A stretch of DNA of 64,000 nt from Prevotella sp. (GTDB taxonomy: Bacteria > Bacteroidota > Bacteroidia > Bacteroidales > Bacteroidaceae), in NCBI GenBank assembly GCA_017538105.1, contig JAFYJN010000058.1, forward strand, positions 1 through 64,000, given 5' to 3'. Below, piece after piece: positions 27,346 through 35,800 of the stretch. The position numbers and the translations under genes are program-made. Position 1 is the first letter of the stretch; each line of letters starts with the position of its first letter. The notes under the pieces were generated by a model. It was given only the letters and a program-made list of their open reading frames with translations. It had not been told where the DNA came from and made no database searches.

Positions 27346-28848
27346 ATGACGATGAAAAAGATATTTCTATATATGACGGCGGGCGTTCTCGCTATGGCAA
27401 GTTGCGACCTCGATATCAACGACAACCCCAACTATCCTGCCGACTCGGATGTGACAGCCGACCTTCTCTTCCCGGCCGTCGAAAATTCCATAGCCGACTG
27501 TGTGGGTGACCAAATGTTCAACTATAGCGGTTTCTTCGCACAGTATTTTGAGCAAGCACCGACGGCCAACCAGTATAATGATTTGGCAGAACTCAATCTC
27601 GATGAGGGCTCCGACCTCTTCGTGCGTTGCTACAGAAACCTCTACGCTGGTGCACTCACCGACATCAATGAGATACTGGAAAAAATCGACAACACTTCCG
27701 ACGCTTTCGCTTGTGCTGTCATGCGCACACAGGCATTCCAACTGTTGGTGGACAACCTGAGCGACGCTCCCTATACCGAAGCGTTGCAAGGCATCGACAA
27801 TGCCATGCCTAAATGGGATGATGGACAGACCATCTACGAGGGAGTGCTCAGGGAACTCGATGAGGCTGAGGCGAAACTCAATAACGCCGACATGACGCTC
27901 ACTGATCCCATGCTCAACAAAGACTTGAACCAATGGCGCGGATATGCCAACGCTCTACGTCTGCGTATGTATCTCCGTCTGATTGACGGTGGTGTCAACG
28001 CTGCCGATTATACCAACAAGGTGAAAGCATTGGTCGCTTCCAATAAGTTCTTCACGGGAGATGTGGCATGGGATGTTTATTCCAATGCTTCGGGACAGTA
28101 TAACCCATGGTACGACAGTTATTACAGCCTCGGTACCATCAACCATTGCGCTGCATACCCAATTGTCAGTTACATGAGAATCACCAACGACCCGCGTATC
28201 GCATACGCATTGCTTCCCAGTGAAGAGACAGGTGGATACGTCGGACAGATTCCCGGTGCCAAGACGACTACTGGCGACTGGCTTGGCATCAGTTCTGGTT
28301 ACAACAATGATTTTGTGAGCCTGGTGAATTACAAAGTGATGCGCGCAGCTCCTACTTATCTCTTTACACAGAGCGAATTGCAGTTCCTCATCGCTGAGGT
28401 GCAGTTGAGATTCAACAACAACGCTTCTGCTGCCAAAGAGGCATACGAAGCAGGCGTAATGGCTGACTTCGCCTTGAAAGGAATTGAAGGCGCTGAGGAT
28501 TTCCTCGCCTCGACACGTACTTCTTGGGATGCACAAAGTGGTACGACCAACCAACTTAATCTCATCTATAAGCAGAAATGGGTGGCGCTCTTCATGTGCG
28601 ACCACATGGAGGCATGGTCGGAAATCCGACGTACTGACGTGCCGGCACTCTCAAGTGCTTCCGCTGAGGAAATCTTCTCCGATGGTACAGTCTATACTCC
28701 GGGTGATATGATTGAACCGGCTGTTAACCACATCGTTGCAGGTGGATTGGCAAAACGTGTGCCTTATCCAAGCATCGCTCGTTCGCTCAACCCCAATACT
28801 CCTCCTGCAAAGACCTTGAATGAAAGGGTATTCTGGGACGCTAAATAA
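27346..28848 (+). CDS. SusD/RagB-family nutrient-binding lipoprotein
   Basis: The 500-residue protein has a lipobox (MASCDLDINDNPNYP, Cys 20) and the pattern of the SusD/RagB-like family that starts with DIN(D/T)NPN, with helical TPR-like repeats (RCYRNLYAGALTDINEILEK, AFQLLVDNLSDAPYTEAL) and a late AWSEIRRTDVP ... RVPYP. It caps the SusC barrel on the cell surface and binds the nutrient. It starts 5 bases after the SusC stop, so the two are co-translated. Confidence 0.93.
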   Translation: MTMKKIFLYMTAGVLAMASCDLDINDNPNYPADSDVTADLLFPAVENSIADCVGDQMFNYSGFFAQYFEQAPTANQYNDLAELNLDEGSDLFVRCYRNLYAGALTDINEILEKIDNTSDAFACAVMRTQAFQLLVDNLSDAPYTEALQGIDNAMPKWDDGQTIYEGVLRELDEAEAKLNNADMTLTDPMLNKDLNQWRGYANALRLRMYLRLIDGGVNAADYTNKVKALVASNKFFTGDVAWDVYSNASGQYNPWYDSYYSLGTINHCAAYPIVSYMRITNDPRIAYALLPSEETGGYVGQIPGAKTTTGDWLGISSGYNNDFVSLVNYKVMRAAPTYLFTQSELQFLIAEVQLRFNNNASAAKEAYEAGVMADFALKGIEGAEDFLASTRTSWDAQSGTTNQLNLIYKQKWVALFMCDHMEAWSEIRRTDVPALSSASAEEIFSDGTVYTPGDMIEPAVNHIVAGGLAKRVPYPSIARSLNPNTPPAKTLNERVFWDAK

Positions 28849-28857
28849 TAACCATAA

Positions 28858-29601
28858 ATGATTATAACGATGAAAAAAGCATTATTATATACAATGACAC
28901 TCTGCGCAGTCCTGCTCGGATTCACAGCGTGCAATGACGATAATGACGCACTCACCGATTCTGTGCTCACGACATATCCCAAATTCACCATGTTGGGCAA
29001 TGAGTTTACTGAGGTGAATCTCGGTGATCCCTATGTAGATGCTGGGTGTACGGCCACCATGGGAGGTGTTGACGTCACTTCGCAAATCGTCACCACAGGA
29101 TTGGATGAGATTGACACCAATGTGGCTGGATTCTATTATATCACTTATTCCATAGTCAATGCTGACGGATTTGAGAAATCTGTCACACGCACCGTGGCTG
29201 TCTTCGATCCCAATGTGACGACCGACCTTTCGGGTGATTATGTCACTACGACAGGTACGATTTGCAACATCTTCTCATCCGGTGGCAAGTTACCTCTTAT
29301 TGGTATGTCCATTAAAGTAGAACAGGTATTGCCGGGATTGTTCAATGTCAGTGACCTTATTGGCGGCCTCTACGACCAATATGTAGGCTATGGCAGCGAT
29401 TATGCCATGGAAGGTGTCATCCAACTTACGGCCAACAACGAGATTATTCCGCTGGATGGCTTGGTTCCTGGCTGGCAAGACTCTTTCGACGTGGCATACC
29501 CAGGCACTTACGACCCAGAGACAGGAGCTATCTCATGGGCGGTGGAATATGCTGGATTATATCTTATCGAAGTAGTTATAGTACCTGAAACAGAAGAATG
29601 A
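28858..29601 (+). CDS. Surface lipoprotein with Ig-like domain (BT_2262-like)
   Basis: The 247-residue protein has a lipobox (LLGFTACNDDND) and an N-terminal Ig-like domain (KFTMLGNEFTEVNLGDPYVD ... GCTATMGGVDVT, residues about 38-120) of the DUF5011/DUF5012 type, then a beta-rich domain. In Bacteroides thetaiotaomicron a similar lipoprotein (BT2262) belongs to a SusCD complex that carries peptides. The similarity is by domain pattern and gene order; the direct role here is inferred. Confidence 0.75.
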   Translation: MIITMKKALLYTMTLCAVLLGFTACNDDNDALTDSVLTTYPKFTMLGNEFTEVNLGDPYVDAGCTATMGGVDVTSQIVTTGLDEIDTNVAGFYYITYSIVNADGFEKSVTRTVAVFDPNVTTDLSGDYVTTTGTICNIFSSGGKLPLIGMSIKVEQVLPGLFNVSDLIGGLYDQYVGYGSDYAMEGVIQLTANNEIIPLDGLVPGWQDSFDVAYPGTYDPETGAISWAVEYAGLYLIEVVIVPETEE

Positions 29602-30155
29602 TTATGAGAAAATATTTTATTTCAGCAGCCATGAGTGTGCTGCTCGCTATGGGATTCACGGCTTGTGACACTGAAACCGACGAAAAACCCGGTGGCACCG
29701 CCATCGAAAAGATGTGTGGCTATTGGGATGTACAGTCCGATGCGGTGGATGAGAATGGTGAGGTGGTCTTTGAAGATCCCTTCGAAGATGGGGTCGTTTC
29801 CGTCTACACCTACAATACCGCTGATAACAGCAGTACGAAAATGTGGATTGATGACCGTGGTGGCAAAAACATAGGAAATCACAACTTCAAGTTCCTTGCC
29901 GACATCAATTATGCTGCAGGCACTTTCTCCGCAGTAGAAGTGGTCTATCATGACGGACAGTACAAACTAGAGGTGCCGGGCACCGCTACCATCAGCAACG
30001 GTAAAATCGTGGAGAACGGAGGACTGAACCTCCATGGCAAACCATGGGACACCATCGAGTTTGATATCTCCTTCTCCGATGATCCCTATCCCGCTGCTTA
30101 CGGCTACCACCATTATCATGTGTATGGCCAGCGCCACACAGGATTCACGGAATAA
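29598..30155 (+). CDS. Lipid-binding-family surface lipoprotein (BT_2261-like)
   Basis: The 185-residue protein has a lipobox (LLAMGFTACDTETD) and a calycin-like beta barrel pattern (MCGYWDVQSDAVDENGEVV ... YHHYHVYGQRHTGF) that resembles the putative lipid-binding protein family found in SusCD loci. Its ATG overlaps the stop of the preceding gene (ATGA); a second in-frame ATG at 29604 is also possible. It closes the four-gene locus and is followed by two hairpins. Confidence 0.7.
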   Translation: MIMRKYFISAAMSVLLAMGFTACDTETDEKPGGTAIEKMCGYWDVQSDAVDENGEVVFEDPFEDGVVSVYTYNTADNSSTKMWIDDRGGKNIGNHNFKFLADINYAAGTFSAVEVVYHDGQYKLEVPGTATISNGKIVENGGLNLHGKPWDTIEFDISFSDDPYPAAYGYHHYHVYGQRHTGFTE

Positions 30156-30173
30156 CCTACCTCTCGTTATCAT

Positions 30174-30190
30174 CGGGAAATCATTTCCCG
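30174..30190 (+). terminator. Hairpin 1 after the SusC/SusD locus
   Basis: A perfect 8-bp stem CGGGAAAT / ATTTCCCG with a single-base spacer lies 18 bases after the last stop of the locus; in RNA the inner pairs would open to form the loop. Confidence 0.5.
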
Positions 30191-30198
30191 TATATGCC

Positions 30199-30231
30199 AA
30201 ATCGGGATGTCCTTCACGGATGTCCCGATTT
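30199..30231 (+). terminator. Hairpin 2 (terminator) after the SusC/SusD locus
   Basis: A 9-bp stem AAATCGGGA / TCCCGATTT with further inner pairs TCC/GGA is followed by TATTTG and T-rich sequence. It likely ends the SusC operon transcript. Confidence 0.65.
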
Positions 30232-30318
30232 ATTTGTGGTTTAGCCTCACCCTCCATCTCTCATCCTCCCTTTTTTCATTTTTTATTTTTTATATTTTTA
30301 TAATTTCCAAAAAAATCG

Positions 30319-30326
30319 TACATTTG
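30319..30326 (+). promoter_or_regulatory. -7 box TACATTTG for the HerA-like gene
   Basis: TACATTTGCAT is 51 bases before ATG 30378 and follows a T-rich stretch. It supports the ATG at 30378 over the in-frame ATG at 30207. Confidence 0.6.
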
Positions 30327-30377
30327 CATTCGTTACTATTTTTATCTAATAACGACAATAACCAAAACAATCCAAAT

Positions 30378-31958
30378 ATGTACGACAGAGAACACGGACT
30401 ATACATCGCCCACTGCGAGGCTGGGGCGTTGAGTATCATCGGTAAAATGGCCAACCGCCACGGACTGATAGCTGGTGCCACGGGTACGGGAAAGACGGTA
30501 ACCCTACAGGTGATGGCGGAATCGTTCTGCCAGGCAGGCGTCCCTTGTTTCATGGCCGACATGAAAGGCGACCTCTCGGGTATCTCACAGGTGGGACAGA
30601 TGAGTAAGTTCATCGAGAAACGACTGCCGGAGTTCGGCATCGAAAACCCGCAGTTCCAGAGCTGTCCCGTACGATTCTTCGATGTCTACGGCGAACAGGG
30701 ACATCCCATGCGCACCACCATCTCGCAGATGGGACCGCAACTCATATCTCGTCTGCTCCAGCTCAATGAGACACAGGATGGCGTGCTGAACATTGTATTC
30801 CGCATTGCCGATGAGCGCGGACTGCTCATCCTCGACCTCAAGGATTTGCGGTCGACGCTCGACTATGTGTCGCAACACGCTTCGGAATATACGACCAAAT
30901 ATGGCAATATATCCTCGGCTTCCGTAGGTGCCATCCAACGCGCGCTATTGCAACTGGAGAGCCAAGGGGCCGACCAGTTCTTCGGTGAACCGGCGTTCGA
31001 TATCTACGACCTCATGCAGACCGAAGGGGGAAAAGGTGTGATGAATGTGCTGGCGGCCGACAAATTAATGATGCAGCCGAAGCTCTATTCCACCTTCCTG
31101 CTGTGGCTTATGAGCGAGCTCTATTCCACATTGCCTGAAGTGGGCGACCAAGAGTTGCCCAAACTGGTGTTCTTCTTCGATGAGGCACATATGCTTTTCG
31201 AAGGCACGTCAAAGGCTTTGCTCGACAAGATTGAACAGGTGATACGCCTCATTCGTTCCAAAGGCGTGGGTATCTACTTCATCACGCAGAGCCCAACCGA
31301 CATTCCGGAGAATATCCTCGGACAGTTGGGCAACCGTGTTCAGCACGCCCTGCGCGCCTACACGCCGAAAGACCAGAAAGCGGTGAAGACAGCCGCCGAC
31401 ACCTTCCGTGCCAACCCTTCGTTCAAGACCGACGAGGCCATCATGCAGTTGGAGACGGGTGAGGCACTCGTCAGCTTCCTCGATGAGAAAGGTGCTCCCT
31501 CGGTGGTGGAACGGGCGAAGATTCTCTTCCCACTGTCGCAGATTGGTGCCATTACCGTTGACCAGCGTGTTGCCATCATCCGTGGCAGTCGCATCATGGG
31601 CAAATACGATATGATGGTCGACCGGGAGAGTGCTTATGAGGTACTTATGAAGGAAGCGGAACAGGCTGCAAAGGAGGCGGAGAAAGCTGCTGAAGAGGAA
31701 GAGAAGGAGAAAGAGAAGAGCAAAGGCGGCAAAAAGAAAAAGGGGGTCTTCAGCAAGGTGCTCAAGGCCATCATGACTGCCGTCACCTCCATCGTGGCAG
31801 CTATCGTAGGTGCTTTCGTCACCAGCAAGGTAACGGGCAAGGAGTCGAAGAGCAAGAAGTCGGCGAAGGAAAAAGTGGTGAAGAACGCCACCACCGCCGC
31901 CACGCGTACCATCACTCGTGAGATTACCCGTGATATTCTTGGCAACTTGATTAAATGA
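30378..31958 (+). CDS. HerA-like ATPase, DUF853 family
   Basis: The 526-residue protein has a Walker [13 protein letters not shown] (about residues 35-42), a Walker [15 protein letters not shown] and the arginine-rich [18 protein letters not shown] segment typical of the DUF853/YjgR group of HerA-FtsK-type ATPases. The C-terminal part is a charged Lys/Glu coiled coil (about residues 415-455) followed by one hydrophobic segment ([19 protein letters not shown]), so it may be membrane associated. The role of this group is unknown. No nuclease partner (NurA or similar) is adjacent. Confidence 0.85.
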   Translation: MYDREHGLYIAHCEAGALSIIGKMANRHGLIAGATGTGKTVTLQVMAESFCQAGVPCFMADMKGDLSGISQVGQMSKFIEKRLPEFGIENPQFQSCPVRFFDVYGEQGHPMRTTISQMGPQLISRLLQLNETQDGVLNIVFRIADERGLLILDLKDLRSTLDYVSQHASEYTTKYGNISSASVGAIQRALLQLESQGADQFFGEPAFDIYDLMQTEGGKGVMNVLAADKLMMQPKLYSTFLLWLMSELYSTLPEVGDQELPKLVFFFDEAHMLFEGTSKALLDKIEQVIRLIRSKGVGIYFITQSPTDIPENILGQLGNRVQHALRAYTPKDQKAVKTAADTFRANPSFKTDEAIMQLETGEALVSFLDEKGAPSVVERAKILFPLSQIGAITVDQRVAIIRGSRIMGKYDMMVDRESAYEVLMKEAEQAAKEAEKAAEEEEKEKEKSKGGKKKKGVFSKVLKAIMTAVTSIVAAIVGAFVTSKVTGKESKSKKSAKEKVVKNATTAATRTITREITRDILGNLIK

Positions 31959-31992
31959 TATCCATACTTATTTAACCATTAAAACAGTTTCA

Positions 31993-32739
31993 ATGATGAA
32001 GAAAAAACTGATTTTTTGCACTTTGTTGGTTGCTGCCCTAATTTCCGGCTGCAAAGACAACAAGAGCCAGCAGCCGGACAAAGGGGAACAACCGCAAGGA
32101 CAGGTGAACAAGGGTTCGGCGGATTCTAAGACGGAAGCCGAAGATGTTGCGGCTTCCTCCACGGAAGAACAGACGAACGGGGAAATGACATCAGCCCCGG
32201 AGGCTTCATCGTCACGCCCGATGGTTTACTCTGTCTCTGCCGACGGTTTCCTCAATATCCGTGAACAACCCAATGCGTCTTCTAAAATACTCGGTCGTCT
32301 GCTCACTGATGGCAAGGGTGCAGAATACCTGGGATCCACAGGCCAATGGCACCAAGTGAGATACGAGGGTGTGGTGGGCTTCGTCCATGGTAACTACGCT
32401 CGTTTGGAAGGATTGGAAAAACCACAGCAAGCGGGAAGGAAAGTCTATTATGTGGTCATAGGCAGCTACAATGACCTCAATGAGGCGAAAAACGCCACCC
32501 GAACACTCCCCGATGCACTCGATGGGTCGTGTATCTTCCGTTTCACGCAAGATGGAAAGACCGTCTATCGCCTTTGCGAAGGCAGTTACTACAGCCGTGC
32601 CACAGCTCAAGGACAAGCGGATGGCATCAATCAATATCTCGAACGCGACGTATGGGTGTTTGAGAACGATGGCGTGGCTCCCTGCGTCTATCAGGGCGTT
32701 ACCCCCAAGGGCGATGCGGCCAGCGTTTTGCCGAAATAA
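31993..32739 (+). CDS. SH3-domain lipoprotein with SPOR-like C-terminus
   Basis: The 248-residue protein has a lipobox (LLVAALISGCKDNKSQQ), a disordered linker (about residues 25-75), a bacterial SH3 domain (DGFLNIREQPNASSKILGRL ... GFVHGNYARLEG, about residues 82-138) and a C-terminal domain YYVVIGSYNDLNEAKNATRT that looks like SPOR. Both domains bind cell-wall components, so it is likely a peptidoglycan-linked envelope protein. It follows the HerA-like gene by 34 bases. Confidence 0.75.
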   Translation: MMKKKLIFCTLLVAALISGCKDNKSQQPDKGEQPQGQVNKGSADSKTEAEDVAASSTEEQTNGEMTSAPEASSSRPMVYSVSADGFLNIREQPNASSKILGRLLTDGKGAEYLGSTGQWHQVRYEGVVGFVHGNYARLEGLEKPQQAGRKVYYVVIGSYNDLNEAKNATRTLPDALDGSCIFRFTQDGKTVYRLCEGSYYSRATAQGQADGINQYLERDVWVFENDGVAPCVYQGVTPKGDAASVLPK

Positions 32740-32778
32740 TCTCCATCTTCCTACATCCATCATTCACATATCACAAAA

Positions 32779-32813
32779 ATCCGCCGTAACTTGGAAAACC
32801 TGTTACGGCGGAT
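32779..32813. terminator. Bidirectional terminator between convergent genes
   Basis: A perfect 12-bp stem ATCCGCCGTAAC / GTTACGGCGGAT with an 11-base loop and A/T-rich flanks lies between the SH3 lipoprotein gene and the giant helicase gene. Confidence 0.85.
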
Positions 32814-32855
32814 AATTGTTTGTTTTGTGTTTCATGTTTTGTGAAACGAACTCCT

Positions 32856-35800
32856 TCAATTTCCATCAGTTGCCGCGCTCAGCACGCCCTCGTGTTCGGT
32901 CACCTTGCCGCAAACGATGAGTTGGCGCACGGCGAGGTCGACAAGATCGTCGAGTTTCTTCGTGCGGCGGGTGAAACCTAAAACCTTCGCCACTTGTGAG
33001 CGCAAGGCGGCATCGTTAGGTGTCGATACTTGCTGCTCGATGGCATAGGCAAGCAGGTTGCGTACCTCAATCACGGGTATTTCGTCGGCTTCGCGCCCGG
33101 CGGCCTGGCGATAATCGACAAAATTGATGGCGGTGACGGCGTTACTCCAATAATAGGGGTTGTCAGCAGGTGACGAGGGGTCGCGGTAAGTGTATAGGCA
33201 AACCTCTCCTTCAATATACTGGCGTATCTGGGGTGTGATGCGCGGAATGCCGTAGATGGAAGATATGCGTTTGCAGATGAGACTCAAGGTGATGGGCTGT
33301 TCGGCATCGACTATGGACTGGATGACACCCTGCATCTTCTTGCGTTTCAGATCAACGAACGTGGAATAAGTGCTCATCATACGGTAGTTGCCAACTTGAT
33401 ACTGCTTCTCGTGCTCATTGGTCATGTCGCTGATAATTTCGTCCTCGCCCACGGCGAAGGGCATCAGCGTGGCAATCTTCGGCGCGGGAGCGGCATTGGC
33501 GGTTTCCAAGGCAATGGCTCCTCCTTCGCTCTTCAACTCGTCGAGGCGCTGGCGTATGCGTTCCAGGTCTTTGTCGCGGTTGATGAACCAGTCAACCGAC
33601 CATATGCGGAGCAGGTTCCACCCTAAGCCGCGCAGCACGCCGGGTTGCGTGATCTCGCGATCGCGCTCGGTCTTTGTCTCGTAATAGTTGCGTCCGTCAC
33701 AGAGGATACCGAGCAGGTAACTGTCGGTGTTGTCGGGGTCGATGACGGCAACGTCGACCTTGAAATTGCTGCGGCCCACATGGGTGTCCACCTCATAGCC
33801 CATCTTCCGTATCTCCTTGGCGATGTCGTCGGCCAGGTCGAGACCGCGTTCCTGGGCCACTTGGGTGGTGCTTACGGCGATGCGTCCGTTCTTGGCGAAT
33901 TCGAGGAAGCGTTTCAGTCCTTCCACGCCCTTGGCGCGGCTGCGGTTCAGGTCGATCTGTTCGGGCTGCAGGGTGCTGAACACCATCATCTCGTAACGGG
34001 CGCGACTCACCGCCACGTTCAAGCGTCGTTCGCCGCCTTGGTTGTTCAACGGTCCGAAGTTCATTGACACGTGGCCACGTTTGTCAGGGCCGTAACCGAT
34101 GGAGAAAAGGATGACGTCGCGCTCGTCGCCCTGCACGTTCTCGAGGTTTTTGATGAAGATAGGCTCGGTGCTGTCGTAGGCCTTGGCCTCCAGTTCGGGC
34201 TTCTTCGCCAGCTCATCGGTGAGGATGTCCTCAATGAGGTCTTGTTGGACCTTGCTGAATGATACGATGCCGATGCTCAGTTTCGACAGTTCGGGGTCGG
34301 CCAACCGTCGCAGCGTCTCCTTGACGATGGCTTCGGCCTCGCTGCGGTTGCAACGTGTCTTGCCCATATCGTAGGTGCCGTCGATGGAGATGAAACGCAC
34401 CTTCGACAAGCGGTCGTCGACAGAAGGGAAGGTGTACAGCCGCCCGTCGTAGTACTGTGAATTGCTGAAGGCGATGAGACTCTCGTGACGGCTGCGGTAG
34501 TGCCATGTGAGGTAATGTGCTGGCAACGAGAGGGTGATGCAGTCGTCGAGGATGCTCTCCATGTCGTCGTTCTCAGCGTCGCTCTCATCGGTCTGCTGCA
34601 CGGCGAAGAAACTGGTTGGAGGCATCTGCTTCGGGTCGCCCACCACGATAAGGGCCTTGCCGCGGGCGATGGCGCCGATGGCTTCGCTGGTGGGCATCTG
34701 TGATGCCTCGTCGAACACCACAATGTCGAACTTCTCCTGGTCGAGGTCGATGAACTGTGCCACAGAGAGCGGACTCATCAGCATACATGGACAGAGCTTG
34801 GGTAAGAGCGTGGGCACTTGGTCGATGATATGGCGTATGGTGGTGCCGCGACCGCCCGAGGCGATGTAACGCTTCAGGATGCCCATTTCCGAATTGGTCG
34901 AGGCTTGGAAGGTCTGCGAGGGGATGTGCGAGGCCAACCGGCAGTAGAGGGCTTTCTTCGTCAACTCCTGGAAACGCTTGGCCATATCACGGTAACGTTG
35001 GATAGCGTCTTCGAAGATGAGTCCGTTGAACAGCTGCAAGTGGCTATCGCCATCGATGATGTCTGTGCCCATGCGGTGGAACGTACCCTTGAGCATGGCA
35101 TCGGCGGCCTCGTCGCTAGTGTGGCGCCCCTTTTCGATGAACTCGGAAACCTGCGACAACTGGCGGTCGTCGAGTTGGTTCTTCCGCAGACACCATTGTG
35201 TCCAGTCGCGCATCTTGTCGAGATGGGCGAGCCACTGTGGCATCTTTGCCACCATCTCGTCGAGGGAGAGGGTGGGGTCGAGGGTGCACACATCACCCAT
35301 GGTTGCCAAAGCCTGCTGCATGCGCTCGATGGGGGTGATGTCGGTATGGCGCACCGCCTCCACATTGAAGGCATTGGAGGCAAATCCATCCTGACGACGG
35401 TAGATGTTCAGCAACTGCAGCACCTTGGGGGCATCGTCGAGGGTCTGGGTGATGGGGAGCCACTGCTCTGCGCCACGACGGGCGAGAGGCCCGAACAATG
35501 CCTGGAGGTCATTTGTCATCTGGTCGACGGCCACGGCGTGCTGACGGTATTCATACAGCTGGTCAAGCAATGGCTGCACATGGGCCTCCGAGATGTCGGG
35601 ACGGTATATCTTCATTTGTTTAACAAACTTGCGCTTGGCGAAGAACTTGGGGATAAACCATTTGTCGCAGGCGGCTTGCCATTCACCGCGTAATTGCATG
35701 GGGTCACGCTGCACAATCTCCACCAAGTAGTGCTGCGTGATGGCTTGGAAAAGTTCGTCGCGGCGTATGCCCGTGGCAACAACCTGCCGCCATTGGCTTT

